Translations under genes and position numbers: made by a program | The notes under the pieces: model-generated | Database searches by the model: none | Told to the model about the DNA's origin: nothing | The model's input: the letters and a program-made list of their open reading frames with translations, nothing else | Shown here: one piece after another, positions 23,719 through 34,527 of the stretch | Layout of the letters: each line of letters starts with the position of its first letter | Numbering within the stretch: the first letter of the stretch is position 1 | From: Plutella xylostella | Taxonomy: Eukaryota; Arthropoda; Insecta; Lepidoptera; Plutellidae | Length of the DNA stretch: 64,000 bases | NCBI RefSeq assembly: GCF_932276165.1 | Contig: NC_064006.1 | Location: 4,292,501 to 4,356,500 of the forward strand | Direction of reading: 5' to 3'

Positions 23719-26700
23719 ATTGTTCCATTTATGTCTCTGATTAAGCGTAACAAGGTATTCATCAGACCATCTTTTCCAAAATCATTAACGATTTTTTGTA
23801 CAAGTCTCCAACGTTGCAATCCTGTAACTTGAGTATAAGTGGCGTCTTCATCAGGAATGTTTAATAACGGCTCACCTACTAAAAAATGCCCAGGTATCAG
23901 AGGCAATGGGTCATCTGGATTATCGCTTAACTTTGTTAAAGGACGCGAATTGAGGCATGCCTCGATTTGGGTTAACACTGTTGTCAGTTCTTCGAAGGTG
24001 AGGATCGAATCACCAATAACTCTTTTCATATGTGACTTTGTAGAGCGCACCCCTGCCTCCCATAGTCCACCAAAGTTTGGTGCGCCTGGTGGTATAAAGT
24101 GCCAAGAAGTTCCTTCTAGAGTTAGCAGACTCGCAATGTCTTGATGTAATTGTGATTTAGCACTCGTTAACATCTCCTTTAGTTGTCTGTCAGCGCCGAC
24201 GAAATTCGTTCCATTATCACTATACAAATCTTGGCAATGACCTCTTCTTGCTGTAAATCTTCTGTACGCCGCGATGAATCCTTGTGTGGACAAGTCTGAG
24301 ACCGCTTCCAAGTGTATGGCCCTCGTGACCATACAAACAAATAGTGCAATGTATCCTTTGTATGACTTGGCTCCTCTTCCAGGTGAAAACTTAATGTTGA
24401 TAGGGCCAGTATAATCAACTCCTGAAGCTTGGAATGGTTTGCTCGGTTTAAGTCGTGCTTCTGGTAACTGACCCATCAATTGATTATTACTTTGCCTGGA
24501 GTACCGTAAGCATGTGACACACTCTCTGTAGCATTTTTTTACTTGATCCTTGCCTCGAATAATCCAATATCTTGACCTCAAATAGTTATGCATTACTTGC
24601 GGACCTCCATGTAGAGTTATCTTATGGGCTTCCACAACAATTAATGTTGTAAGGTGTGACTTGGCAGGCAATATTATCGGATGTCGTTTTATGCTTATTT
24701 TGAGTACTTCCTCTCTTTCCTTTGCTGTGACAAATTTGGGTGTTGTCTCTCTTGTCTCTTTCGTCTTTTTTATTCTGAGAAACCTCCGACAATATGCCAG
24801 AATGGTTAACATTTTGGCTAGTGTTGAAAACCTCGTCCACACAAAACTTTCTTCTTCAACAGCTACTGCTAAGACCTTGACTGTCCTCTCTTCCTCATGT
24901 GTTAGAAACTCCTTCTCAGTGGCAGGAGGTATATCTTCTCTCAACCATTCTGGTCCCTCCCACCACAAAAGATGTGTTGACATTTCAGATGGTTTCAATC
25001 CTCTCGACGCACAGTCAGCAGGGTTGGAATTTGTGTTAACATGTCTCCACCGATCAGCCTCCAATAATGTCAAAATTAGCGATACTCTATTACTGACGAA
25101 AGTTGTCCACCGATTCGGTAATCCGTTCAGCCAGGCTAAAACAACTGTAGAGTCAGACCACGTATATAATTTTTCTTGTGGAACATCCATGACTTCAGAC
25201 ACTTCGAATATTAATTTGGCTGCCAGTACTGCCGCACACAATTCAAGCCTAGGAATTGATATTTCTTTCTCCACTGGTGATACTTTGGTTTTAGCAGTCA
25301 TTAGATGTACGTATATTTGGCCACTTGGACTGATAACTCTCATGTATACCGCTGCTGCATAGGCCGTACGTGATGCATCAGCAAATGCGTGTAGTTCAAT
25401 ATGGCAGTCGTTTGTAGTATTTAACCATCTTGGTATCACGCATGGTTTTACTGTAACCAGTTCACTTCTGAATTGTAACCACTTGTTTCTCAGATCTTCA
25501 GTCAATTGCTCATCCCACTCCAATCCTGATTTCCATAGCTCTTGGATAAATACCTTTGCTACTGCCACTATTGGGGCTATCCACCCCATAGGATCATACA
25601 ACCTTGAAATATCTGACAACACTCTCCTCTTGGTGATAGGTTGCTGATTCTCTTCTGGTAGCCGTACTGAGTACTCAAACTGATCGTTCATTCTGTTCCA
25701 GCTGATTCCCAAAACCTTAACAAGGTTACTCATTTCTACAGGTATCGATTGATCTGCTGTCCTTTTTTCTTCTTCGATGACCTTTAAAACTCGGTCATTG
25801 TTGCTAGTCCATTTTTGCAACTCAAATCCACCAGCCTTCATGAGTTCATCCATTTGGTGATAAATGTCTTTAGCTTCGTCTTCTGTCTGGCAGCCTGTCA
25901 TCAGATCGTCCATATAAAAGTCTCTGAGGGTTATATCAGCTGCCAACGGCCATTTGGTCTGTTCGTCTTTTGCAAGTTGCTGGAGTGACTTAACTGCAAG
26001 GTATGGAGCAGCTGCGGTTCCAAATGTTACGGTCAATAATCTATAGTGTTTTATCGGTTCATTCGGGTTAGATCTCCATACAATCCTTTGAAAGTCTGTG
26101 TCTTTATCGTTTACTCTCACTTGTCGATACATTTTGACTATATCAGCCACCAAGCATATACGATGACGTCTCCATCTCAGAAGTATATGGCGTAGGTCTT
26201 GTTGAAGTTTAGGGCCTATTAATAATTCATCATTTAATGACACTTTATTGTATCCCTGGCAACTTGCGTCAAATACCACTCGGACCTTCGTCGTTTTCTT
26301 ATCGTTTCTAACGACAGCATGGTGCGGTAAGTACACTGCTCTTGGATTATTTATCTCTTCCTGCTTTACTATCTGTGCCATATGATTAAGCTCTACATAT
26401 TCGTTTATGACTCTTTTGTATTCATCATATAACACAGGAGTACTTACTAGCTTCCTCTCCAGATGACAGAACCTTCTTTGAGCTATTTCTCTCGAACCAC
26501 CATATTGGCATTCTGGATCTTCGACTTTAAAAGGTAATCGCACTACGTACCGGCCATTTTGATCTCTTTCAGTTGTAGATTTAAATCTTTCTTCACAAAG
26601 TTCTTCTTCTCTCGTTAGTTGCTTTTTGACAGAGTCGGGCTCATTCTCCATCTCCCAAAATTGTTTTAGAAACGTATCTTCCTTTACACCAATATGCATG

Positions 26701-28559
26701 TTCACTAATTTAGTCCCTTCTTTAGTGTCCCGAACTCTTCCAGACAATATCCAACCGAACATCGTGTTCTGGGCAATTGGCCCTTCAGATTTCTTGATTA
26801 TACCGGACAGCACTATGTCTCCGTAAACTTCCGCTCCTAGAAGGATATTAATTCGGCCAGGTGCGTTATAATGCGGGTCTGCTAGCGGTATTTTCTCCCC
26901 CTTTAGCCAAGCGATCTCCGTGAGTTGGGTGGTTGGGAGTAAAGATGTTAATGACTTCAACACAAATGCATTCACCTGTATGTTTTTTTCCGGATTGTGG
27001 CGTGACTCAAGGTTTATAGACACCATCGATTTGATTCTCGTTTCGCCCTCACCTAAACCTGATACTATGCCACTGGCAGGAACTCTCTTTAATCCAAGTA
27101 ATTGGACTGTTGCCTCTGTCACAAATGAGGCCATCGAACCTTGATCTAGTAAAGCCCGAATGATATGCTTACTTCCGTTGTTGGACTTCACGTTTACTGA
27201 GGCTGTAGCTAGTAACACTTGGTGTTCTGGAAGTTTTTCCCTAGCAAAGTTTGCAACTATTTTGGTCTCCGAATCTGACGCAGCTAAATTATCTGTTGCA
27301 CCTTTAACCTCATTCTCAATATTCGGTTCTTGATGGTCTGATGTAAGTCCCTGACGCTCAAAATGGAGCAACGTGTGGTGCCTTCGCCCACATCGGCGGC
27401 AACACGTTGCTTGATGACAACCTCTCACAGAATGGGCAGGAGAGAGACAGTTAAAACAAAGTCTTTGTTCTTGAACATAGCTTGACCTCTCCTGCGGATT
27501 TAAATGGTTAAATTGTTTACATTGATATAAATTGTGTGATCCTGAGCACATCGTGCACTTGTTTTGTTGTACAGCCGAATGAAATGATTTAGGTTTAGTA
27601 GGTTGATAAAAGTGTTGGGTTTTCTCCATATGCTGGCTTCTATTGATGTTGGGTGCTGACTGGTTCATCATCTCAAGCGCTCTAAATCGAGTCTCTAAAA
27701 ACTCTGTCAATTGTGGCCAAGTAGGCAGGTCATCATTAGATTTTTCTGCTTGTACCCCCACTCTATGTTCCCACATTTTGCGTGTCTCACTGTCAAGTTT
27801 AGACGTCACCAGGTGAATTATTATGACATCCCATGATGTTGTATCGATCCCCATGTTAGTCAGTGACTTCAAACAAGACGATGTTGTATCCAGCAAATGT
27901 TTAATGTCACTAGCAGATTCATACTTGATGGTCTCTTGATTGAACAGTGTTTTCAGAAGCTCATTCGCGTTGAACCGCTTGTTATTATAGCGGCGCTTCA
28001 GTTGGTTCCATGCCTCAGAGTAATTTGCTTCGGTGATAGGTAAGTTTCTCAATAAAATCTCAGGTTCTCCGGACAAACTACTATTTAGATAGTGTAACTT
28101 CTGAACTTCAGCCAGTGTACTGTTTTCATGGATTAGCGAGACAAACATATCATGGAAAGTCTGCCATTCTTCGTATTTTCCACAGAATGTGGGTAGCTTG
28201 ATTTGTGGCAACTTAACCTCAACCGATGACTCGGAAGCTTGGGCCTTAGGCATGCTTGTGGTTTTAATATGGCTCTTAAGATCTTCCTTTAATTTCGCCT
28301 TATACATTATATACTTTTCCTCGAATGTAGAATGATAGTCACCTCGGAAGTACTCCATTGTTTCTCTCATCGAGTTGCTCGTGGAGGAGGCGACGATGGC
28401 ATGATCTTCTTCAAATTTCTCGTACAGCCTCTCCAGCGCTTCGAGTCTACTTTCGATGTATGATGAATTGACTCTCTCCTTTGGCGATTTTTTGTAGTTG
28501 CTTTCGGCCTTCGCTATCGACTCTAACCTATCGTCTTGCCTTCTCAATAACTCCTCCAT
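23697..28559 (-). CDS. BEL/Pao gag-pol polyprotein
   Basis: A 1620-codon frame with the full BEL/Pao order. Residues 35-100 are likely helical. A DUF1759-type gag segment lies at about 118-270. Cys/His zinc knuckles are at about 335-395 (C-x2-C and C-x2-C-x4-H-x4-C types). A retroviral-type aspartic protease (DUF1758) has its active-site-like LDQGS at 471-475, where the usual DTG/DSG is DQG. The reverse transcriptase is at about 740-960 with YMDD at 882-885. An RNase H-like segment follows with HAFADASRTAYAAAVY, then an integrase zinc-binding segment and an rve core with VDYTGP and YSDNGTNF. The start is the first Met after the leader. The frame leaves the family pattern in the last 40 residues because of the frameshift near 23782, so the copy probably cannot make an intact integrase. 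It belongs to an LTR element, not to the host gene set. Confidence 0.9.
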   Translation of the reverse strand: MEELLRRQDDRLESIAKAESNYKKSPKERVNSSYIESRLEALERLYEKFEEDHAIVASSTSNSMRETMEYFRGDYHSTFEEKYIMYKAKLKEDLKSHIKTTSMPKAQASESSVEVKLPQIKLPTFCGKYEEWQTFHDMFVSLIHENSTLAEVQKLHYLNSSLSGEPEILLRNLPITEANYSEAWNQLKRRYNNKRFNANELLKTLFNQETIKYESASDIKHLLDTTSSCLKSLTNMGIDTTSWDVIIIHLVTSKLDSETRKMWEHRVGVQAEKSNDDLPTWPQLTEFLETRFRALEMMNQSAPNINRSQHMEKTQHFYQPTKPKSFHSAVQQNKCTMCSGSHNLYQCKQFNHLNPQERSSYVQEQRLCFNCLSPAHSVRGCHQATCCRRCGRRHHTLLHFERQGLTSDHQEPNIENEVKGATDNLAASDSETKIVANFAREKLPEHQVLLATASVNVKSNNGSKHIIRALLDQGSMASFVTEATVQLLGLKRVPASGIVSGLGEGETRIKSMVSINLESRHNPEKNIQVNAFVLKSLTSLLPTTQLTEIAWLKGEKIPLADPHYNAPGRINILLGAEVYGDIVLSGIIKKSEGPIAQNTMFGWILSGRVRDTKEGTKLVNMHIGVKEDTFLKQFWEMENEPDSVKKQLTREEELCEERFKSTTERDQNGRYVVRLPFKVEDPECQYGGSREIAQRRFCHLERKLVSTPVLYDEYKRVINEYVELNHMAQIVKQEEINNPRAVYLPHHAVVRNDKKTTKVRVVFDASCQGYNKVSLNDELLIGPKLQQDLRHILLRWRRHRICLVADIVKMYRQVRVNDKDTDFQRIVWRSNPNEPIKHYRLLTVTFGTAAAPYLAVKSLQQLAKDEQTKWPLAADITLRDFYMDDLMTGCQTEDEAKDIYHQMDELMKAGGFELQKWTSNNDRVLKVIEEEKRTADQSIPVEMSNLVKVLGISWNRMNDQFEYSVRLPEENQQPITKRRVLSDISRLYDPMGWIAPIVAVAKVFIQELWKSGLEWDEQLTEDLRNKWLQFRSELVTVKPCVIPRWLNTTNDCHIELHAFADASRTAYAAAVYMRVISPSGQIYVHLMTAKTKVSPVEKEISIPRLELCAAVLAAKLIFEVSEVMDVPQEKLYTWSDSTVVLAWLNGLPNRWTTFVSNRVSLILTLLEADRWRHVNTNSNPADCASRGLKPSEMSTHLLWWEGPEWLREDIPPATEKEFLTHEEERTVKVLAVAVEEESFVWTRFSTLAKMLTILAYCRRFLRIKKTKETRETTPKFVTAKEREEVLKISIKRHPIILPAKSHLTTLIVVEAHKITLHGGPQVMHNYLRSRYWIIRGKDQVKKCYRECVTCLRYSRQSNNQLMGQLPEARLKPSKPFQASGVDYTGPINIKFSPGRGAKSYKGYIALFVCMVTRAIHLEAVSDLSTQGFIAAYRRFTARRGHCQDLYSDNGTNFVGADRQLKEMLTSAKSQLHQDIASLLTLEGTSWHFIPPGAPNFGGLWEAGVRSTKSHMKRVIGDSILTFEELTTVLTQIEACLNSRPLTKLSDNPDDPLPLIPGHFLVGEPLLNIPDEDATYTQVTGLQRWRLVQKIVNDFGKDGLMNTLLRLIRDINGTMCYLNPR

Positions 28560-28713
28560 TTTATTGAACTTTGAGCTGATTATCGAAATTTTAATTGAAA
28601 AAACCAGAGACTTTGTTATTTCTTGAAATTTGTCAATGTCACTATTGTCGTTGTCACAATCTTCTTTTTCGCTGTCACTGTCACTTCATAGCACGCTGTA
28701 CACTCAAATATTC

Positions 28714-28731
28714 CCGGGTTTCGGCACCATA
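28714..28731 (-). other. Primer-binding site of BEL/Pao element
   Basis: The plus strand reads TCCCGGGTTTCGGCACCA. This looks like a tRNA 3' end including CCA, so the minus-strand element RNA could pair with a tRNA primer here. It starts two bases inside the LTR end, as usual. I do not assign the tRNA. Confidence 0.65.
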
Positions 28732-28732
28732 A

Positions 28733-28956
28733 TGTAAACTCTATTTTCTAGCACTTATTGACCATAATCACAATTCACAATGAAACCTCGTAATATTAAG
28801 AATAACCGTTTATTTTAGTTGTTTTCAGGGAGCCTCCTACAAATTCATACAAAATATAAAGACATCAGCTAAAACGAAACCATACCGCGATGTACACGAC
28901 TAGCTACAACGCCATCTATGAGCAGACTTCGCAACTATAAACTTATAAACTGAACA
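28733..28956 (-). repeat. 5' LTR of BEL/Pao element
   Basis: A 224 bp LTR beginning TGTTCAG and ending TTTACA on the minus strand. The outer 158 bases repeat at 22984-23141. The polyadenylation signal AATAAA lies inside (plus strand TTTATT at 28808-28813). Confidence 0.85.
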
Positions 28957-29425
28957 ATTTGTTCATTGTACTTAAATACCCCAACGGGGATTACAGTCGT
29001 GAGCATATGTATGTACTCGTATTTATGTACACTTACACTAGTGCAACCTTACTTACCTAACTTAGTTGACCTGGGTGCAAATACTTTTTAAGTTTAAAAA
29101 AGTACTTAAAAAAATACCCGTGCACAGGTTAGCTTTCCAGCTGAATAAGTGCGAAACATTGTTTAAAAGTAAAATACTTGTGTAACAAGATTTCAAGTAC
29201 AAAGAGAGAACAAAGTTGTAACTTTATGCTGATTTATTCGCTAAACTACAGGTAGGTACTTTGAAGTGGTAATACTAAATTTATTGAGAGAGTAAAAAAA
29301 AGAGTTTTTTCCTCCGATCGCAAAAAAATAAACCTCTGAATCCTCTTGAAAAATACAATCCTTTTTTTATTGTTTTGGATTTTCAATGCCTCGGATCTCA
29401 TCAATAATCATATTCGAGATAGTAT
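28957..29425. other. Non-coding spacer between two retroelements
   Basis: No gene or clear repeat is seen between the BEL/Pao 5' LTR and the 3' end of the LINE. Confidence 0.55.
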
Positions 29426-29771
29426 TCAAATCAAATCAAATCAAATCAAACTCTTTATTCGTGTACACAGGTAAGTGGAGATCTTATACAATTGGTAGTA
29501 GGTACATTCCATGTACTGCTTATTAAGCATACGAACATTTAGTGATATAGCACACTAGTTAATACACATGCAAACTAATAGTAACAGGCAAATGTACAAA
29601 AGAAGGTATCCAATTAACAATATTATCAATCAATAATTAAATTTAAATTAAATAGGTATTAAATGATAGCTAAGGTGAGTAAATAAATAGATTGTAAGTA
29701 ATTAGAAAAAGTCAATGTCATAAAGTAAATAATTTGTAACCGAGTAGTCCATTGTCAATCTCATTCGTTAC

Positions 29772-30743
29772 CTATATTGTAGTATCTCCAAAAAATTCTG
29801 TTATCGTATAATAGCATTTATCAGTCAATAATTTAAATAATTTTCTTTTAAATAATTTTAGGTCTAAATCTCTAATACTGTTCGGTATTTTGTTATAGAT
29901 AAGTGGTGACATGCAGAAAACACTTTTATTCATTAAAGCAGTCTTTGAGCTTTGGATACATATCCTATTCCTATGGATCGAACGGATTCTACTGGAGTGA
30001 TGTACATCTGCTGCTTTGATGAAGAGATTAGGATTTGTTTTTACAAATACCGCGACTTCGTAGATATAAAGACTTGTTAGAGTTAATATTTCATTTTTTT
30101 TAAAGTACGGCTTACAGCTGTCTGTCGTTTTAAGACCACACATTGATCTGATAATTCTTTTTTGCGCTTTAAATATTGTATCTTTTTTAGTGCAGTTGCC
30201 CCAAAAAATTATCCCATAACGAAGTGTGGATGCCACATATGCATGATAGGCTATTATAAGTGTATCCATATTAACAATACCTCTCAGTCTGAAAAGCATA
30301 TAATAATATGAGTGTTTACTGAGCTTTGAACAAAGATCATTCGCATGATCGTTCCACGTTAGTTGGTTGTCTATATTAAGACCTAGAAATTTAGTTACTC
30401 GTGTTTCATTTACGGGCTGGTTGTTGTAAGTTATTGTAACATCAGGAATGGTTTTTCTCTGATGAAACATCATCAATTTAGTCTTACCGAGATTAGCTAC
30501 CAAGCTATTGTCATCTAACCAGTTTATAATTTCTGACAGGTTCTTATTTATTGTCTCCTCATAGCTGAGTTCATCTGTGCATTTTATTATGACAGTGCTA
30601 TCATCTGCGAAAAGGATCATGGGATTGGAAACATGTTTAGGAAGGTCATTAATATAAGTCAGGAATAACAGTGGGCCCAGTACACTGCCCTGAGGAACTC
30701 CATGTAGTATTTCTCTATTATCCGAAAGGTATTTTATTTCCAT
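29772..30743 (-). pseudogene. LINE ORF2, reverse transcriptase C-terminal part
   Basis: Begins just after an in-frame TGA and carries the catalytic half of the reverse transcriptase: HGVPQGSVLGPLLFLTYIND, then FADDSTVI with the catalytic Asp pair. These are followed by the thumb and the C-terminal region ending in FKLLTDKCYYTI. The same frame continues from 30759-32165, so only the nonsense codon separates the two parts. Confidence 0.85.
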
Positions 30744-30755
30744 TTTAGTTTTAGG

Positions 30756-32165
30756 TCACATTTTGGTTATTTGTGTACATTGTTTCCTATTGCTTAAGTA
30801 TGACTTTATGAGTTCAATAACGTTGCCCCTGATACCGTATGATTTCAGTTTACTAATTAATATATTATGATTTACGTAGTCAAAGGCTTTAGTCAAGTCC
30901 ATGTATATGGCACATACGGGAGTTTTTTCATCTATACATGTCATTACTTTACTTAAGAATTCAAAAATTGCTAAATTTATAGTCATATTTTTTCGAAACC
31001 CCTTTTGCTCGTCTATAATAATATTGTGCTTGTCAAAAAATGATGTCAAAGAATTATAAATATATTTTTCAAATACCTTGGAAATTACTGATATTAGTGC
31101 TATAGGTCTATAAAACTGCATTTCTTCTCTGTTGTCTTTTTTAAATATAGGAAGTACAGTCACTGGTTTAAGTTTATCCGGATATATTCCGTAACTAACG
31201 CATACGTTAATTACGTATGCTAAGTGGGGAGCTACTGTTTCTGCTACGTATTTAAGTACATTAGTAGAGATCTCATCATAGCCAACGCTATTCGTGTTTT
31301 TTAAATCTTTGATAATCTTTATTATAGCATCAGAGCTTACTGGGTTCATAAATATAGATTGAGTAATGAATGCCTTTTGTATGTTAGGTGTTGCTGGCTT
31401 TGTTTGAGAGCATTTAACTTGGTCAATAAAATAATTATTAAAAGCATTGGCTATATCCTTTGGGTCAGTAAGTAAATTGTGATCTAATTTTATCTGTTTT
31501 ATTTCCTCTTTGGGAAAGTTTGAAGTACTATTTATGACTTTCCATGTTGCTTTTGACTTGTTTTGTGCAATTTGGATGTAGTGATTATTTTGGGCTTTTT
31601 GTGTGAGCTTAATAACCCTTCTATATCTTTGTGAATAAGATTTTAATTTTATTTTATTACTTTCAGTTGGTTGTGTTCTGTAGTTCCAAAGAAGTTCTCT
31701 TTGTCGCCTGCTACATTTGCGTATGCCCTTTGAAATCCATCTCTGCTTCTTTTTTGTATATATTTTGATGATTTTAAATGGGAAGCAAAGATTAAAAATC
31801 AACAAAAATGTCTCTAAGAATGAACTGTATACTGCCTCTGGTTCATTTAGAGAATACATCTCTGAAAATGACATATTTTTTATGTGTTTGTTAAAGAGTT
31901 TAAGATTTTCTTCACTGAAATCCCTTTTTTTGACGAACCAGTATTTCATTTTCGTATATTTTTTAACAGGAATAGATAGCAGTTGTGCTGTGTGGTCCGA
32001 TAACCCATAGTCTAGTACTTGGGCTTTACAGCCCCTACGAATGTTATGTGCATAGTTATCGATACACGTTCCGCTTGATAGCCGGGTAGGTTCGTTGATC
32101 TCTAGTTTTAGATCATACTCCAAGAGGGTATTTTGAAAAAGTCTAGACTCATTATTATTTTGCAA
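30756..32165 (-). pseudogene. LINE ORF2, end of endonuclease and start of reverse transcriptase
   Basis: Holds the distal endonuclease part (YGLSDHTAQLL, with the catalytic Ser-Asp-His motif) and the N-terminal fingers and palm of the reverse transcriptase (SVGYDEISTNVLK, YRPIALISVISKVFE, YMDLTKAFDYVNH). It stops at TGA 30758-30756. The codons after the stop (CCT AAA ACT AAA ATG) are in the same frame, so this is a point nonsense change or a very small lesion. Confidence 0.85.
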
Positions 32166-32181
32166 TCTATCAATATTAAAA

Positions 32182-32700
32182 TCACCACAAAGGATGATTT
32201 TTTTTATTTGATTTCTTACATAACTTATTCAATACACAGTCTAATTTTTCATAAAAGATCCCTAAATATTTCTTTTTTTCTTTCGATTTAGGTATTCTAT
32301 AGGCACATACAATTATTACACTATGTTCTACGAGCTCTATTGCGCAAAGCTCTATAACACCTGAAACAGATAATTTTGCTACGTCTTTAATTTCTTTATA
32401 TTGGTGATAGTTTTTAACGAAAATGCAGGTGCCTCCTCTTCTTTCATCGCTACGTGAGAAGTTCGCTGCAAGTTGAAAATTTGGAATATTTATCATCTTT
32501 TCTTGGCCTAATTGCACAAAAGATTCAGTAGCACATATAACGTCTACATCAATTCCCGCAGTGTTAAGATTTTCAAGATGAACAATTAATAGATCGGACT
32601 TATTTATAAGTCCAGCTATATTTTGATGAAATATAGATATGCTATCATGTACAAAAGTATTAGATTTATTTGAATTATTGACGAAAAAAGTCGGGGTCAT
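32182..32700 (-). pseudogene. LINE ORF2, N-terminal apurinic-like endonuclease part
   Basis: Shows the start of the AP-endonuclease-like domain (IFHQNIAGL, ICATESFV, IIVCAYRIP). It leaves frame at a run of A residues (plus-strand T run at about 32199-32205), and the expected GDFNIDRL motif follows in another frame at about 32180-32160. Its ATG at 32700 overlaps the last 26 bases of ORF1, a normal LINE arrangement. Confidence 0.8.
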
Positions 32701-33862
32701 TTATGTGGTCTGTTGTAGAATTGTCAAAATTATTATTTATGTTCATAATGTCATTTAATGCGTATTTAATGTCATCAAATACTACGTTCATGCCTACGTC
32801 ATTTACATGTCCTTGTTGTAAAAACATATTGTAGTTATATTTTATATTTTTATTAGTGTCCATCAAAAAAACATGCTTATGTGTGGATACATCTAAGTAC
32901 AGTAGATTATTGAAGGTCTCTACTCTCCAATTGTACATAGTTTTATACCCATTATATTTATATGTCGGGAGGCATATTAGGATATTAGTGTTCTCAATTT
33001 GCTTTGTAGCATTTCTTATTAAGAGGACTAGTTCAAAATAATCGTTTGTTTTTTTTAAATCGTCTTCTCCAATCATTACTACGCAAAAATCATTTCTAGT
33101 CAGGTGTTTAGTGTTTTCCGCGATATCTTTAAACAGTTCCCTGATTCCTGCATTAGTATTCAGGTTGTGACAAATCTTGAACGTCGGTCCTAATTTTTCT
33201 TCACTTATTTCCAATATATGATTGGTCTTATTGGCTGATTTAATCAAAACATTCTGTTTATTTTTCGATTGATACTTCTGCTGTCGGGTTGAGGGTTTTG
33301 AGCCTTTAGGTATTTGTGATGGTAAGCTTTGTTCCGGTTCTTGTGACTTTGTTTGTGTCTGCGCATCAAGTTTTGAGGTTAGTGTTTCCTTATTTTGATT
33401 GGGTGAGTTGTGATTTACCGCTGGTGACGGTGACTGACTATTGTCACTACATTTTTTTCCTGTAAAACAGGAATTTGACTTGTTCAGTGAGCCATCTGAG
33501 ATGTTATTTGCCTTATTGCCTTTTCTTTTCTTCGGGGTTGTGATATCATTTTTAAGACTGTTAGTCACCTTTTTCATAATTTCATTATCTTTTTTTAATT
33601 TTTCTATATTATTTTTTAGGTCTGTGTTTTCTAAATTTAATGAGCTTATTTCCTCGTGTGCAGTTCTCAGCTCTATAGTAAGTGTCTCGATTTGGTCCTT
33701 CAGAGTTTTAATTTTATCATCTTCATCATCAGATATTAATGGCATGCTGTTCGTAGTGCCATTAAGCGATAATTTCGAGTCGTCAGCGTTTTCAACAGTG
33801 TCATCGCTTACTGTCCGTGTACGCCGTCGTCGTCGTAGAGTGATGGTGTCCAAAAAATTCAT
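32675..33862 (-). CDS. LINE ORF1 protein with coiled coil
   Basis: A 395-residue intact frame. Residues 5-15 are an arginine cluster. About 50-105 is a strongly heptad-like coiled coil (DQIETLTIELRTAHEEISSL onward). A Ser/Asn/Gln-rich linker runs to about 210. The C-terminal 180 residues look like a compact alpha/beta domain (DFCVVMIGEDDL, NILICLPTYKYNG, HKHVFLMDT). This part resembles the SGNH/esterase-like domain reported in some CR1-type ORF1 proteins, but I cannot confirm the catalytic residues. No zinc knuckles are present. It probably binds element RNA in a ribonucleoprotein particle. Confidence 0.7.
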   Translation of the reverse strand: MNFLDTITLRRRRRTRTVSDDTVENADDSKLSLNGTTNSMPLISDDEDDKIKTLKDQIETLTIELRTAHEEISSLNLENTDLKNNIEKLKKDNEIMKKVTNSLKNDITTPKKRKGNKANNISDGSLNKSNSCFTGKKCSDNSQSPSPAVNHNSPNQNKETLTSKLDAQTQTKSQEPEQSLPSQIPKGSKPSTRQQKYQSKNKQNVLIKSANKTNHILEISEEKLGPTFKICHNLNTNAGIRELFKDIAENTKHLTRNDFCVVMIGEDDLKKTNDYFELVLLIRNATKQIENTNILICLPTYKYNGYKTMYNWRVETFNNLLYLDVSTHKHVFLMDTNKNIKYNYNMFLQQGHVNDVGMNVVFDDIKYALNDIMNINNNFDNSTTDHINDPDFFRQ

Positions 33863-34527
33863 TTTGTGGCTTGATATAGCACTCTAAGGCGATAAAAAAT
33901 ATAAAAAATAAAGTGTATCCAGTGGGGCTCGAACCTGCGGACCTTCGATTACTAGGCAGCAGATAGACGATTACGCCAATTAAGATGTTAGAATCTTAGT
34001 CGAAAAAAGGAATAGTATCTATCTTGGTTTGAGAATTGTAAAATAAGACGTTCGTGGACTTTGGACTTGTTTACTTCGTTTTGCACTGTTTATTTTTTTC
34101 ACTATAAATCGTCACAATTAACCAATTTAGCACTTCATGATCACTTATTTTACAAGTTTATAGTTACGTTTCACTCGGTTTCCTACAGGTAGCACTGTAG
34201 TTGACGTATACTTTTAATGTTTGTATCTTGTATTTCACAGCTTTAAGATTCAGTTTACACTAAAATATTTTCGTTATTTATGATTATTCTTGAAGCAAAT
34301 CACTTATTTTATATAGTCACTTAGTTTATGTTACGATTTCACCACTGTTTATATTTTTTTAATGTAAATAATACGGAGCTTAAGTTAACGTGAGCTCAGT
34401 AGCGCCCTCTCTAGTATTAAGAGCTAAATGCGAAAGTAATCGGAGATGACTCACAAGCGAGTCGATAAACTCGCTTTTCGCAGTACAGCAGTTGAATTGC
34501 GCATGTAATGGGCTGCGAGAAGGTTAC

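Larger units (their letters stand above)
22984..28956 (-). mobile_element. BEL/Pao LTR retrotransposon, nearly full length
   Basis: A 6.0 kb element on the minus strand: 5' LTR (28733-28956), a primer-binding site next to it, a single long gag-pol frame, a polypurine tract and a truncated 3' LTR. BEL/Pao elements encode one polyprotein and replicate through an RNA intermediate in the cell. The two LTR copies agree closely, which suggests a fairly recent insertion, but the frame is broken once near the integrase C-terminus. No target-site duplication can be seen because the left LTR end is lost. Confidence 0.93.
29427..33900 (-). mobile_element. LINE of the Jockey/CR1 group, near full length, broken ORF2
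   Basis: The minus strand shows ORF1 (33862-32675), an overlapping ORF2 (32700-29772, with two breaks), a 340-base 3' untranslated region and a 3' end of GAATAAAGAG followed by four to five TTTGA units (plus 29430-29460). Short 3' microsatellites in place of poly(A) are typical of CR1-like elements. The 5' end is not certain. Upstream sequence to about 34400 may be its 5' untranslated region; 33925-33985 contains a tRNA-like B box (GGTTCGAGCCCC, minus strand). Confidence 0.85.

Noticed and set aside
24661..25362. 233-codon open frame on the plus strand
   Set aside because: It lies antisense to the BEL/Pao polyprotein, which has the real domain content.
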